From an uncultured Acidobacteriota bacterium (GTDB lineage Bacteria; Acidobacteriota; Terriglobia; Terriglobales; Acidobacteriaceae), in assembly GCA_903832295.1 (NCBI GenBank), contig CAILAZ010000174.1, forward strand, positions 1-61,721: a stretch of 61,721 nucleotides of DNA, written 5' to 3'. Position numbers and translations under genes: made by a program. This document shows, piece after piece, positions 8,573-21,756 of the stretch (the stretch's first letter is position 1; every line of letters begins with the position of its first letter). The notes under the pieces were generated by a model. The model worked only from the letters and a program-made list of their open reading frames with translations. It was not told the origin of the DNA and did not search any database.

Positions 8573-9730
8573 TTACTTACCTGCTTTCTGTGCAGCGGCC
8601 ATAGCCGGAGCAGGGGTCAACACCGCACGCGAAATCACAAGCCTCTGGATCTGGTTGGTGCCTTCGTAAATCTGCATGATCTTGGAGTCGCGCATGAACT
8701 TGCCGAGTTCCGAGGCGTATCCCGCGGAGCCCATCAGCGTAACGGCCTGAGAAGTCACCTGCATGGCGACGTCGGAGCAGAAGGTCTTGCTGATCGCCGA
8801 TTCCTTAGAATAGGGAACGCCAGCGTCACGCAGGCGCATGGCATTGTGCAGGCTGAGCCTCGCCGCATCCACCTGGATCTGCATGTCGGCTAGTTTGAAT
8901 GACAATGTCTGGCCGGGATAGTTCTTTCCCGTAAAGCGGGCCTGCACCATCTTGACGCACTCATCGAGGGCGCGCTGTGCGAGTCCCACGCTGAGGGCTG
9001 CGATGGCAGGACGCGCCATGTCGAGCGTCTTCATGGCAATCTTCATGCCCTCGCCTTCCTTCCCGAGAAGGTTGGCGGCAGGAACGTGAACGTCCTTCAG
9101 AAAAAGTTCCACGGTGCTGGAGCTGCGGATACCAAGTTTGTGGTCGGCCTGGCCAATCGTGAAGCCGGGCAATCCGCGCTCCACGATGAAGGCACTGATG
9201 CCCTTCATTCCCGCGGCCGGATCGGTCAGTGCGTAGATCACGAATTCGCTGGCAAAGCCACCGTTGGTGATCCAGCACTTTGTGCCATTCAGAATGTACT
9301 CATCGCCAGTTTTGACGGCAGTGGTTTTACCGGCTCCGGCATCGGAACCGGCACCGGGCTCAGTGAGTCCAAAGGCACCGATTTCAGCGTTGATCATCGG
9401 CGTAAAGTAGCGACGCTTCTGATCGTCATTGCCTGCGACCATGACAGAGTCCATGCTCAGGATGCTGGCAGCGAGCGTAGTGCCCATGCCCGCGCAACCG
9501 TATCCCCACTCTTCGAGGACGAGGGCCTGTGTCAGGGCATCGTAGTCAAGGCCGCCGTACTCCTTGGGAACGGCCATGGCGAAGATCTTGCTCTCCCTGG
9601 ATGCTTCGAGCAGGAACGGGTGAAATTCTCCGGTCTTGTCGTATGTGACCGCGTTCGGAATGATGTACTTGGCAACGAATTCCTTTGCCGCTTGTTTAAT
9701 TGCCTGTTGTTCAGGACTAAGAATGCTCAT
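8573..9730 (-). CDS. Acyl-CoA dehydrogenase (YdiO/Bcd-like)
   Basis: FAD enzyme of 385 residues that introduces the alpha-beta double bond into a short acyl-CoA and reduces ETF. It has the flavin/substrate motif FGLTEPGAGSDAG, then KCWITNGG, and near the C-terminus the signature MQIYEGTNQIQRLVISR, which supplies Glu356 as catalytic base. This is the standard short-chain type. It follows the CoA-transferase by 27 bases and is joined without a gap to the second, Asp-type dehydrogenase, so the two are made together. A heteromeric enzyme is conceivable; no evidence here decides it. Chain-length and branching preference unknown. Confidence 0.94.
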   Translation of the reverse strand: MSILSPEQQAIKQAAKEFVAKYIIPNAVTYDKTGEFHPFLLEASRESKIFAMAVPKEYGGLDYDALTQALVLEEWGYGCAGMGTTLAASILSMDSVMVAGNDDQKRRYFTPMINAEIGAFGLTEPGAGSDAGAGKTTAVKTGDEYILNGTKCWITNGGFASEFVIYALTDPAAGMKGISAFIVERGLPGFTIGQADHKLGIRSSSTVELFLKDVHVPAANLLGKEGEGMKIAMKTLDMARPAIAALSVGLAQRALDECVKMVQARFTGKNYPGQTLSFKLADMQIQVDAARLSLHNAMRLRDAGVPYSKESAISKTFCSDVAMQVTSQAVTLMGSAGYASELGKFMRDSKIMQIYEGTNQIQRLVISRAVLTPAPAMAAAQKAGK

Positions 9731-9757
9731 GATCTCCGACCTTTCGTCAAAACTTCA

Positions 9758-11359
9758 TCACGCGGTGGTGAGTTCAGCCACGGCAGCAGCGGCCTTGGTT
9801 CCATTGGATTCGAGTATTTTGCGCAGTCCTCCCCATTTCGGGCGGAAAATGCCTTCGGGCATCAATTTCAGGTTCGGTGAAATGCGTGGAACGAAGTTCA
9901 TCTGGGCCAGGATGTCTGTTTCGAGGCTGATTCCAGGCGCGATTTCTGTCAGGGTGACAACGCCATCCTGGAGTTCGAATACGGCGCGTTCGGTGACAAA
10001 CAGGACTGGCTGCTTGGTCTCCGTTGCGTACTTTCCGCTGAAGGTGACCTGTTCGACATCCTTCACGTACTTCTTGCCTTTGCCTTCCTGCTTGATGATC
10101 AGCTTGCCGTCTTCTACGGCAATCTTGAGACCACCCGCAGTGAAGGTACCGCAGTAAACAACCTTCTTCGCGTTCTGCGTGATGTTGATAAAGCCGCCGC
10201 ATCCAACGCAACGTCCCTTGAATTTGCTGACGTTCACGTCGCCGTTCGGAGCCACTTCAGCAGCGCCGAGGAATGCCTGATCCAAACCGCCGCCATCGTA
10301 CCAATCGAACTGCGCCTGCTGCTCAACAAAAGCCTGTACGTTGTAGGCCATTCCGAAATCACCAGCGGCCGGAATCCCGCCGATGGAGCCGATTTCTGTG
10401 GTGAGCGTAAGCAGTTCGGCAGCTCCTTCCATGCTGGCCACGGCTGCTACGCCTTCCGGCATGCCGATGCCGAGGTTGACAACCGAGCCGGGAGTCAGCT
10501 CCATCGCTGCGCGACGCGCAATGATGAGACGTTCGTCCAGCGGCATATCAGGAATGTCGTTCAACGGGACGCGAAGATCGCCGGAGAACGCCGGATTGTA
10601 ACGTGTAGCGGAGGATTGCCAGTGATCTTCGGGAGTGGCGACCACAATATAATCAACGAGGACACCGGGAACCCGGACCTTTTTCGGATGAAGCGAACCG
10701 GTCTGCGCGACGTACTCAACCTGCGCGATCACGATTCCTCCGCTGTTCTTTGCGGCCTGCGCAAGCGGCAGACACTCCAGCAATGCCCCCTCGTCGTCCA
10801 CCGTCATGTTGCCGAACTCGTCGGCAGTCGTTCCACGGATGATCGCAACATCAACCGGGAAGGTGGGGTACAACAGCCATTCCTCGCCCTGCAGATGAAC
10901 GACCTGAACCATTTCCTTGGTCGTCGCCTTGTTCATCTTCCCGCCTTCAAGGCGCGGATCAACAAATGTGCCCAATCCAATTTTGGTAATGACTCCAGGG
11001 CGATGAGCGGCGATTTCACGCCAGAGCTGGCAGATGACTCCCTGCGGCAAACAATAGCCTTCGCATCCACCCTCAATGACCATCTTTGCCATGTTGGGAG
11101 CCAGGCCGGTATGGCCACCGATCCAGCGGCTGACCATTCCGGGATGAGCAAAATGCTGCGTGCCTTTTGTCTTCCAGTCGCCAATTCCGGAAGCGTGCAC
11201 AAGAGTGAGACCCGCCGGATGGCTGGTCTCAAGGAAGCGCTTCTCAATTGCCATGGCCACTTCTTCAGGCCAGCCAGCGAGGGTCAGTGCACTTGCGCAC
11301 ACTGTGGCTCCATCCTTTATCAGCGCTGCAACCTCTTCAATCCTGATTACCTTAGACAT
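9758..11359 (-). CDS. Two-domain acyl-CoA:carboxylate CoA-transferase (YdiF/Pct-like)
   Basis: Family I CoA-transferase in which the alpha and beta halves are fused, 533 residues, as in E. coli YdiF and propionate CoA-transferase. It activates an organic acid by taking CoA from acetyl-CoA or another donor. The N-terminal half contains ASALTLAGWPEEVA and the C-terminal half has GIGMPEGVA followed by LTLTTEIGSIGG, where Glu322 is the expected nucleophile forming the glutamyl-CoA thioester. It is the first gene of the minus-strand operon; AGGAGT lies five bases before the ATG. Together with the dehydrogenases, ETF and FixCX it reproduces the ydiF-ydiO-ydiQRST gene order. Substrate unknown. Confidence 0.93.
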   Translation of the reverse strand: MSKVIRIEEVAALIKDGATVCASALTLAGWPEEVAMAIEKRFLETSHPAGLTLVHASGIGDWKTKGTQHFAHPGMVSRWIGGHTGLAPNMAKMVIEGGCEGYCLPQGVICQLWREIAAHRPGVITKIGLGTFVDPRLEGGKMNKATTKEMVQVVHLQGEEWLLYPTFPVDVAIIRGTTADEFGNMTVDDEGALLECLPLAQAAKNSGGIVIAQVEYVAQTGSLHPKKVRVPGVLVDYIVVATPEDHWQSSATRYNPAFSGDLRVPLNDIPDMPLDERLIIARRAAMELTPGSVVNLGIGMPEGVAAVASMEGAAELLTLTTEIGSIGGIPAAGDFGMAYNVQAFVEQQAQFDWYDGGGLDQAFLGAAEVAPNGDVNVSKFKGRCVGCGGFINITQNAKKVVYCGTFTAGGLKIAVEDGKLIIKQEGKGKKYVKDVEQVTFSGKYATETKQPVLFVTERAVFELQDGVVTLTEIAPGISLETDILAQMNFVPRISPNLKLMPEGIFRPKWGGLRKILESNGTKAAAAVAELTTA

Positions 11360-11416
11360 TTATGACTCCTATGAACTTGTCCAATTCTTTACTGCACCCT
11401 TTTAACGAGACCCACT

Positions 11417-11428
11417 CGACACATGTCG
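11417..11428. promoter_or_regulatory. Palindrome upstream of the acyl-CoA operon (possible operator)
   Basis: CGACA-CA-TGTCG forms a short inverted repeat 58 bases before the CoA-transferase start. Its place in the presumed promoter region of the operon suggests a regulator site. It does not have the T-N11-A form typical of LysR, so the regulator could be another protein. Weak evidence. Confidence 0.35.
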
Positions 11429-12037
11429 ACTTTTGCCATAACGAATGAGTGGCAACCAGCAGAACTTGGCCCCATGAGGACAACAGACCCCTTCGATCAC
11501 GGGTGTCCCGAGACCATCAGCGATTCGCATTTGTCGCTAAACATGAAGCGGATTGGAGAGATTTCTACGGGTGGAAGCGGAAGAACAACCGGCAAGCGAC
11601 GTTCCAAAAAGAGTAAGAGGTTAATGAGGTCGCAGTGATAGGCTCGCCAGTTTTCATCTTCCAACATCGGATTCGATTACGCTCTAACCCGAGTACATCC
11701 GGTCCCCTTAGATCTTCCTTGAGCCTCCTCATATGTCGCAACGGCATTGGGGCGAAAATCTCTGGCCCGCAACACTGCTCATCTCACAGGCATTCAAACT
11801 CGCCTCTACCGTACTTCGACGAAGGCGACTATAGCCTTGTGCGGGGCAATGCGGAAATATTTTGTTTGGCTTGAATCAGAGGAAGCGCGTCTTATCGCTG
11901 TCACGTCTGACTTCAGATGCAGGACGAATTGTGACCAGGCTTAGTACTTGGGCTTACCGTGCTCGATCCTGCAATGACCGACGCCGGCCGCGTTCAGCAC
12001 CAAGCTGAAGCGATCTCCGGATTATGCGCAGTGTCTC
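11429..12037. other. Intergenic stretch without a recognisable gene
   Basis: About 600 bases between the start of the acyl-CoA operon and the region downstream of the response regulator. Short open frames exist on both strands but none has a convincing ribosome site or familiar protein sequence. No tRNA, repeat family or mobile-element remnant was recognised. It may hold the operon promoter at its left end; a decayed gene cannot be excluded. Confidence 0.5.
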
Positions 12038-12060
12038 CCATGCCGGCTTCGCCGGCATGG
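12038..12060 (-). terminator. Perfect 10-bp hairpin with TTC loop
   Basis: Bases 12038-12047 pair perfectly with 12051-12060 around a three-base loop. It lies 67 bases beyond the stop of the response regulator gene and probably ends that transcript, although no T-tract follows. Confidence 0.5.
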
Positions 12061-12126
12061 AGCGTTCCGAATACAATCGAAGTCGCCTGAGGATAGAATG
12101 ACGACATCCAAGTGGCGCCGTGAGAG

Positions 12127-12522
12127 TCACTTCACCAGTTTAAGGGACTTGAGTTCTGCAAGTAACTTGGCGGTGTCGATGGGTTTGAACAGGTATGCGT
12201 CACAAAGTTCGCGGAAGGATTGCATCACTTCTTTCATATCGGTAACTGCTGTGGTCATGATGATTTTCACGCCATTGTGTGACAAAGTGCCGCCTGCCTC
12301 CTCGGTGTTCCTGATGCGCTCCAATGCTTCCATACCGTCCATTTCAGGCATCATTATGTCCATGCAAATCAGGTCATAGGGCGCCCCACTTTTACTTGCC
12401 ATCCAAAAAGCCTCGACGGCTTCCTTGCCGTTCACCGCAATGTGGCACTCGCCGAAGCGAGAGAGGTACGTCTGCAGGAATAGACGGCTTGTGAAGTCGT
12501 CCTCAACGATCAGCGTTTTCAT
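12127..12522 (-). CDS. Single-domain response regulator (CheY-like)
   Basis: Receiver domain of 131 residues with no output domain. The acidic pocket is EDD at residues 7-9, the phosphorylated Asp is D55 within CMDIMMPEMDG, the switch Thr sits in IIMTTAVTD and the conserved Lys in YLFKPID. It acts in the cytoplasm as a phosphoryl acceptor or shuttle. It lies 21 bases downstream of the large hybrid kinase gene and is very likely co-transcribed, so it is the probable final receiver of that phosphorelay through the kinase's HPt domain; that flow is inference. Target of the protein unknown. Confidence 0.93.
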   Translation of the reverse strand: MKTLIVEDDFTSRLFLQTYLSRFGECHIAVNGKEAVEAFWMASKSGAPYDLICMDIMMPEMDGMEALERIRNTEEAGGTLSHNGVKIIMTTAVTDMKEVMQSFRELCDAYLFKPIDTAKLLAELKSLKLVK

Positions 12523-12543
12523 GTTGCGCCTTCTTTCTTGGGT

Positions 12544-16389
<3,846 letters not shown>

Positions 16390-16630
16390 TAAAGCACACA
16401 GAGCGCGGCTCTATTCGAGTACACCGAAAATTCCTAAACGACTGAATTGATTGACTGGGCCCGCAGCTCACAGCAACTCGCACGCGCTGGAAAGATGATC
16501 AGACTCCGGGCTACCTGGTGGGAACTAATCGCTATTGACAAGACAGAGGAGTGCCGATAGGTCTCGACACCAAATGCGCGTCGATTTCACTCGCCCTTCT
16601 GTGGAAGTCGGAGCGCCGTTCGAAGAACGT

Positions 16631-17755
16631 ATGACACAGCTGGATTCAAAATCGAAGCCCTCGCCGTTGGTATTCGTCGCTGACGATGACCCTACCATCG
16701 TCCGCATGATCGCGGGGATATTGAAGCACAATGGATTCAGAACTGCCTCTGCAGGCGATGTCGATAGCGCTCTCAGAGGAATCTGCGCGGAACGGCCCGA
16801 CTTGGTACTGCTCGATGTGAATCTCGCAGACGGTTCCGGCTTCGACGTTTGTCGGTCAATCCAGGAAAACGCCCTCACCTCGGCGACACCCATTCTCTTC
16901 ATCTCTGCTGATAATGACACGACCACGAAGGTTCTCGCATTTGAGGCGGGGGCCGTGGATTACATCACCAAGCCAATCGCTGGGGCTGAACTCATCGCGC
17001 GCGTACGCACCCATCTTCGTCTGAAGGCCGCCTATGAGCGTCTCTCTGAACTCCAGGCAGAACGATTACAGGGATTGGCGAGTGCACAGCGCAACCTGAT
17101 GCCTCGGCCTGAAGATTTTCCGGAAGCCCGATTTCAAGTCTTTCTCAGGCAGGTATGTGCAGCTGGCGGAGATTTCTATGACGTGATCTCCGCAGGGGAA
17201 GACACCGTGGATTACCTGGTCGCCGATTCCAGCGGACATGACCTGGCGGCTTCTTACTGGACCGCGTCTTTGAAGGCGCTGGCGGCAGAGTACGCCAACC
17301 CACTGAACCTGCCTCTGGATGTAGTGAAGGCCATTAACTCTTCACTCTGCCGATTTCTCCCGTCTGGTGCCTTCTTCACTCTGATCTATGCCCGGCTCAA
17401 CCACCGGACCGGACGGCTCTCGCTTGTCAATGCGGGGCATCCTCCAGCCATCATCGCTCGCGTCGATGGGACAACGCCTATCGTCGTACGGCAGGAGGGC
17501 GATGTAGTGGGAGCATTCCGCGACGCACTCTTCGGGGTTGCGGAACTCACGCTCGAGGTGGGGGACAGACTCTTTCTCTACTCAGACGGCCTGATCGAAG
17601 GCAGAGGTTCCTGCGAGGCTGGAACTCAACGTCTGGTGGATGCATGTTATTCGGGGACCGCGGCATTGAGGAATGTTGTGCCCGAAGCAGTGGCAAGCGT
17701 GACGGCGGGGATGCTGCATCAGGACGACACCCTGCTGCTGGGGGTGGAACGATGA
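16631..17755 (+). CDS. Response regulator with PP2C-type (SpoIIE/RsbU) phosphatase output
   Basis: Receiver joined to a serine/threonine phosphatase, about 374 residues. The receiver has Asp62 in LVLLDVNLADGSG and the Lys in YITKPIAG. The phosphatase part, from about residue 165, keeps the metal-binding pieces GGDFYDV, ADSSGHD, YSDGLIE and HQDDTLLL. In Rsb systems such enzymes dephosphorylate the STAS antagonist; the antagonist lies two genes downstream here. The start is uncertain: ATG at 16631 places the receiver near the N-terminus, while ATG 16574 and TTG 16535 in frame give longer forms. It overlaps the next gene by four bases (ATGA). The CheA of the same run is the likely kinase for its receiver, by inference. 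Confidence 0.9.
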   Translation: MTQLDSKSKPSPLVFVADDDPTIVRMIAGILKHNGFRTASAGDVDSALRGICAERPDLVLLDVNLADGSGFDVCRSIQENALTSATPILFISADNDTTTKVLAFEAGAVDYITKPIAGAELIARVRTHLRLKAAYERLSELQAERLQGLASAQRNLMPRPEDFPEARFQVFLRQVCAAGGDFYDVISAGEDTVDYLVADSSGHDLAASYWTASLKALAAEYANPLNLPLDVVKAINSSLCRFLPSGAFFTLIYARLNHRTGRLSLVNAGHPPAIIARVDGTTPIVVRQEGDVVGAFRDALFGVAELTLEVGDRLFLYSDGLIEGRGSCEAGTQRLVDACYSGTAALRNVVPEAVASVTAGMLHQDDTLLLGVER

Positions 17756-18177
17756 TCCAACCCTCCGGGAAAGCGACGATCTCGCTGCGCCGCGAGATCC
17801 GCTCCAGTTTGGCGGAGATTCACCTGCTATGCGCGGAGATCCGAGCTTTACTGTTGGCGGCGAACTTGGAGAATGCTGCCTTTGCAACCGAACTGCTTGC
17901 GCGTGAGAGCCTCTGCAACGGCGCGATCCACGGAAACATGGGGAACTTGGACAAGAAGGTCAGCTTGGAGATTTGCGCTGACCAAACCGGGGTCTGCCTT
18001 CAGGTCACCGACGAAGGCAACGGATTTAATTGGCGCACACAATGCTCCGCTCTGCGCGAGTCCGATTCTGTTTCCGGGAGGGGCATCCACCTCTATGCCT
18101 TGTATGCAGATCGAATGGAATTCAATGAGATTGGGAATCAAATCACACTCTGGATCAGCACGAAGGCAAACGCCTGA
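17752..18177 (+). CDS. RsbW/SpoIIAB-like serine kinase (GHKL ATPase)
   Basis: ATP-binding protein of 141 residues, typical of anti-sigma-factor kinases that phosphorylate a STAS partner. The N-box is ARESLCNGAIHGN with Glu52 and Asn56, the next ATP motif is VTDEGNGF, and SGRGIHL forms the glycine lid. The ATG at 17752 overlaps the phosphatase stop by four bases, and a G-rich ribosome site precedes it; a longer frame begins inside the upstream gene and is not needed. It sits between its presumed phosphatase and its presumed STAS substrate. No sigma factor gene is nearby, so its final target may be something other than a sigma factor. Confidence 0.88.
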   Translation: MIQPSGKATISLRREIRSSLAEIHLLCAEIRALLLAANLENAAFATELLARESLCNGAIHGNMGNLDKKVSLEICADQTGVCLQVTDEGNGFNWRTQCSALRESDSVSGRGIHLYALYADRMEFNEIGNQITLWISTKANA

Positions 18178-18201
18178 ACCGTGAAGTTGGAGGAACGAAC
18201 G

Positions 18202-18537
18202 ATGGCTTCTTACGTTGTGGAACAGAAGGACAAGCATAGCTCTATCAAGCTGACTGGAGACCTAACAGCAGAACTCGTGCCTGGTCTGCAAGCTGCGCTC
18301 AAGAGCACGCTGGAACAAGGCGCCACCGAACTGCTCTTTGATCTCCAAGATACGGTGATGCTGGACTCAAGCGGCATGGGCCTGCTCATAGCCACTTCGA
18401 ATTCCCTGTCTCGCGTCGGCGGTCGCATCCAGGTGATCAATGTGTCTCCAGACATATTGCAGTTGCTCCAGTGCATGCGCCTGGCTGCACGACTCAACGT
18501 GACCGGATATGCAAGCAAAGAGAGCCTCCATGGATGA
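18202..18537 (+). CDS. STAS-domain anti-sigma-factor antagonist (RsbV/SpoIIAA-like)
   Basis: Single STAS domain of 111 residues. The loop MLDSSGMGLL carries the phosphorylatable serine (Ser56 or Ser57). In partner switching the unphosphorylated form binds the RsbW-like kinase and frees that kinase's other partner; the REC-PP2C protein would remove the phosphate. The start at 18202 is set by GGAGG eight bases before it; the frame extends to a GTG at 18181 that lacks a site. The last eight bases overlap the start of cheA, so the partner switch and the chemosensory core are tied together at the translational level. Confidence 0.9.
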   Translation: MASYVVEQKDKHSSIKLTGDLTAELVPGLQAALKSTLEQGATELLFDLQDTVMLDSSGMGLLIATSNSLSRVGGRIQVINVSPDILQLLQCMRLAARLNVTGYASKESLHG

Positions 18538-21500
18538 TGAACTGTTAGTCCTCTTCATAAATGAGTCGCGGGAACACCTGGCCACAATCGAAGCCGACCT
18601 GTTGTCCATTGAGGAAGCCGGCTCCGAAGCCGATCATGAGCTCATCAACAAGGTCTTTCGCGCAGCACATTCGATCAAGGGAACGAGTGGTTTCTTTGGT
18701 CTCAACAACGTGAAGGATCTGGCTCACAAGGCGGAAACCGTATTGGATATGTTGCGCTCCGGCGCAATGACGGCAAACGCTGAGATCACCAATCTTCTAT
18801 TGGCTGCGTTTGACAAGCTTCGGGAGATGATCAACAGCCCGATGCAGAGCGAGAATGAAGACACCTCAGAATTGTCGGTGAGCCTCACGGATCTCGTTTC
18901 CTCATACATGCCACAGCAGAAAAAGAGCTACCTGACCGGAACACTGACGCTTGCCTCCGAGGATGGCTCCGTGTCAGCAGTCGTGTCGAAAATTGACTAT
19001 GAGTTGGCGTTGAACTCCGGCAAGACACTCTACAGCGTGGAATACGACCTGATTCACGACATTGAACGGCAAGGGAACAATGTTCTGGATGTATTCCGCT
19101 TGCTTTGGAAAGTCGGAGAGATTCTCGACTGTGCTCTGGATTTCGAAGCAGTTGGCTCTCTCGACGACCCAATTGGAACCGGCTTGCCTCTGCGTTTGAT
19201 CTTTGCTGCCCCTCATGAATCGGTCAACCTTGAGACCTTGTTTCCTTACAACCACAATAGGGTCAAGGTCCTTGTTGATCCCGCCGTTCACGCGCCAAAG
19301 GCAGAGCCATTTGCGACAGCTGTCGTCCCGCTGGAAGCAGTCGCACCCGTCCAACCAGAGAAGGAAGACTCGCACGCAGTGAAACCTCAAATCGCCACAA
19401 AGGCATCGCCGTCGCAGCCCGCCACAACCGTCGCTGTAGAAGACTCGATTCGCGTAAATGTCGGTGTCCTCGAACGGCTCATGAACCTGGCAGGCGAACT
19501 CGTTCTCGGTCGCAACCAGCTTCGGGCTTCCATCTCGCAGAACAACTCCCGTGCATTGGTCACTGCGGACCAGCGCATCAATCAGATCACTGCGGAATTG
19601 CAGGACGTGATCATGCAGACGCGCCTTCAACCGATCGGCAACGTGTTCAGTAAATTTCCGCGTGTGGTGCGCGACCTGTCCGGTGCGCTTGGCAAAGAGA
19701 TTGAACTTGACATCAGGGGCCGTGATGTTGCGCTGGACAAGAGCCTGATTGAAGCACTTTCCGATCCCCTGACCCACATGGTGCGTAACGCCGTGGATCA
19801 CGGGGTCGAACTCCCCGAAGACCGCGTCCGCGCCGGCAAAACACGTATAGGCACAATCATCATCGACGCGCACCACGAGGCCGGACAGGTGGTGGTCGAA
19901 ATTGCTGACGATGGCCAGGGCATCGACGCGGAGCGCATCGCCCAGGTGGCGGAGGCCAAAGGTCTTGTCGCACAGGAGCAGATCCAGCGAATGTCGCCGC
20001 AGGATAAGATGGCACTCATCTTCCTTCCTGGACTGTCCACCGCAAAAGCGTTGACCGACATCTCCGGGCGGGGCGTGGGAATGGATGTCGTCAAGACTAA
20101 CCTTGACCGCCTTGGTGGAAAAGTCGAAATTCTCTCCACCCAAGGCAAAGGCACTACCTTCCGTATCAAACTGCCTCTCACGCTGGCAATCATCCCTTCC
20201 CTCATTGTCTCCGTGGAAGGGGAGCGCTTTGCCATTCCACAGATCAACGTGGAGGAATTGCTGCGCGTGCAACCAGGCAAGACAAAGACGAGAATCGAGA
20301 TTGTTGGCGGGACTGAAGTTCTGGTTTTGCGAGACCGTCTCATCCCGCTCGTCCGCTTTGCAAGTCTCGTGGGCGTGGTGCCCACGTATATCGATCCCAA
20401 TAGCGGGAACAGCCGCGAAATTGATCGTCGCTCACGCCTGGCTGACCGGCGTTCACCCCGTCATTCCGTGGAAGGCACCAGCGAACAGAAAACCGAAGCA
20501 CCTGCCGCAACACTCGACCGAGGCACCCCGGAACGACGGCGAAGGGCTGCGTCCGCACTCGAAGTGGTAGTCGTCACAACCGGGACCCAGACCTACGGGC
20601 TCGTCGTGGGCGGCTTCCACGATACTGAAGAAATAGTTGTTAAGCCCTTGGGTTGTCATCTGAAGGGGCTGGTCGAGTATGCCGGTGCAACCATTCTAGG
20701 CGATGGAACACTCGCGCTGATTCTGGATATCGCCGGTCTTGCTGCCAAAGCGGAACTGGGCATCGTCTCCGGCACGGCCCGCGCCCGCGAACAGAGCCTC
20801 GCCGCCGAACAGGAGAGACTTACCGATACCCACGCGCTGCTTCTCTTCCACAACGGGACAGAGCAGCTCTGCGCGGTCCCATTGGACACCGTGCTGCGGA
20901 TTGAGCGGATTCGTCCAGAACAGGTGGAGAACGTGGGCGGCAGACGGACAATGCAGCATCGGGACGGCTTCCTCCCCCTGGTCACACTCTCTGATACAGC
21001 ACAGGTTGCCTCTATGGACGACGCCAAGGAACTTGCTGTAATGATCTCCAACATTCGAGGCCATGAAGTTGGGCTGCTCGGCGCCATGCCGGTAGATGTG
21101 ATCGAGACAAACTCGGCAATCGATCAGACCACGCACCGCCAGCGGGGAGTTGCGGGTTCAGCGATTATTCGCAACCGAACTGCTTTGCTTGTGGATCTCT
21201 TCGAACTCGTGGATTCTACTTGGCCGGAATGGGCGGCGCAGCGCATTGCGGAGAAACCTCAATCCGCCGAGGCCGAGCGAAAGACAGTTCTGCTTGCGGA
21301 GGATTCTGATTTCTTCCGGTCCCAGGTAAGTCGCTTTCTTGAAGAAGACGGCTTCACAGTTATTGCCGCCCCCGATGGCGAAGCTGCGTGGAATCTGCTT
21401 CTTGAAAACATCGACCAAATCAGCATCGTTGTCACAGATGTCGAGATGCCCCGCCTGGACGGTTTGGGGTTGACAAGACGAATCCGGGCAGATCAGCGCA

Positions 21501-21676
21501 CGGCCGGGCTGCCGGTGATTGCTGTCACTTCGCTCGCCAGTGATGAAGACTTCGCAAGGGGCAAGGATGCCGGAGTCAACGAATATCAGACAAAGCTGGA
21601 TCGCGACAACTTGCTAGCCGGATTGCAGCGCCTTCTGGCAGTGAGCACTTCCGCCCAATCAGGGATTCACGTTTAG
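18530..21676 (+). CDS. cheA: Hybrid chemotaxis-type kinase CheA-CheW-REC
   Basis: CheA-type histidine kinase of 1048 residues. Domains: HPt (1-105, His47 in RAAHSIKGTSGF), linker with Pro/Ala-rich stretch (about 255-300), dimerisation domain (from 305), HATPase (HMVRNAVDHG, EIADDGQGID, GRGVGMDVVK), CheW-like domain split by a charged insert (about 620-680), a second CheW-like region (767-895) and a C-terminal receiver with Asp970 in VTDVEMPRLDG. No P2 CheY-binding domain is evident. No free CheY follows in the run, so the internal receiver and the REC-PP2C protein are the candidate acceptors. The start at 18530 overlaps the STAS gene by eight bases. The architecture is of the kind found in alternative-function chemosensory systems rather than the standard flagellar type. 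Confidence 0.93.
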   Translation: MDDELLVLFINESREHLATIEADLLSIEEAGSEADHELINKVFRAAHSIKGTSGFFGLNNVKDLAHKAETVLDMLRSGAMTANAEITNLLLAAFDKLREMINSPMQSENEDTSELSVSLTDLVSSYMPQQKKSYLTGTLTLASEDGSVSAVVSKIDYELALNSGKTLYSVEYDLIHDIERQGNNVLDVFRLLWKVGEILDCALDFEAVGSLDDPIGTGLPLRLIFAAPHESVNLETLFPYNHNRVKVLVDPAVHAPKAEPFATAVVPLEAVAPVQPEKEDSHAVKPQIATKASPSQPATTVAVEDSIRVNVGVLERLMNLAGELVLGRNQLRASISQNNSRALVTADQRINQITAELQDVIMQTRLQPIGNVFSKFPRVVRDLSGALGKEIELDIRGRDVALDKSLIEALSDPLTHMVRNAVDHGVELPEDRVRAGKTRIGTIIIDAHHEAGQVVVEIADDGQGIDAERIAQVAEAKGLVAQEQIQRMSPQDKMALIFLPGLSTAKALTDISGRGVGMDVVKTNLDRLGGKVEILSTQGKGTTFRIKLPLTLAIIPSLIVSVEGERFAIPQINVEELLRVQPGKTKTRIEIVGGTEVLVLRDRLIPLVRFASLVGVVPTYIDPNSGNSREIDRRSRLADRRSPRHSVEGTSEQKTEAPAATLDRGTPERRRRAASALEVVVVTTGTQTYGLVVGGFHDTEEIVVKPLGCHLKGLVEYAGATILGDGTLALILDIAGLAAKAELGIVSGTARAREQSLAAEQERLTDTHALLLFHNGTEQLCAVPLDTVLRIERIRPEQVENVGGRRTMQHRDGFLPLVTLSDTAQVASMDDAKELAVMISNIRGHEVGLLGAMPVDVIETNSAIDQTTHRQRGVAGSAIIRNRTALLVDLFELVDSTWPEWAAQRIAEKPQSAEAERKTVLLAEDSDFFRSQVSRFLEEDGFTVIAAPDGEAAWNLLLENIDQISIVVTDVEMPRLDGLGLTRRIRADQRTAGLPVIAVTSLASDEDFARGKDAGVNEYQTKLDRDNLLAGLQRLLAVSTSAQSGIHV

Positions 21677-21756
21677 CCTTCAGAGAGGCAACGAACAACA
21701 GGTACGCAACGGGCCGCGCCTTCGAACAAAGGCGATTACGCCAGGAGAGTTGAACC

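Noticed and set aside
7697-8893. Long open frame (398 codons) on the plus strand opposite the acyl-CoA dehydrogenases
   Set aside because: It spans two well-supported genes and their junction, and has the Cys/His/Arg-rich look of an antisense shadow.
11635-11944. Short plus-strand open frames in the intergenic stretch before the response regulator
   Set aside because: No ribosome site, weak start codons and no familiar protein pattern; recorded as an empty stretch instead.
18974-20272. Long open frame (432 codons) on the minus strand opposite cheA
   Set aside because: The plus-strand frame has complete CheA motifs; the opposite frame has no recognisable domain.
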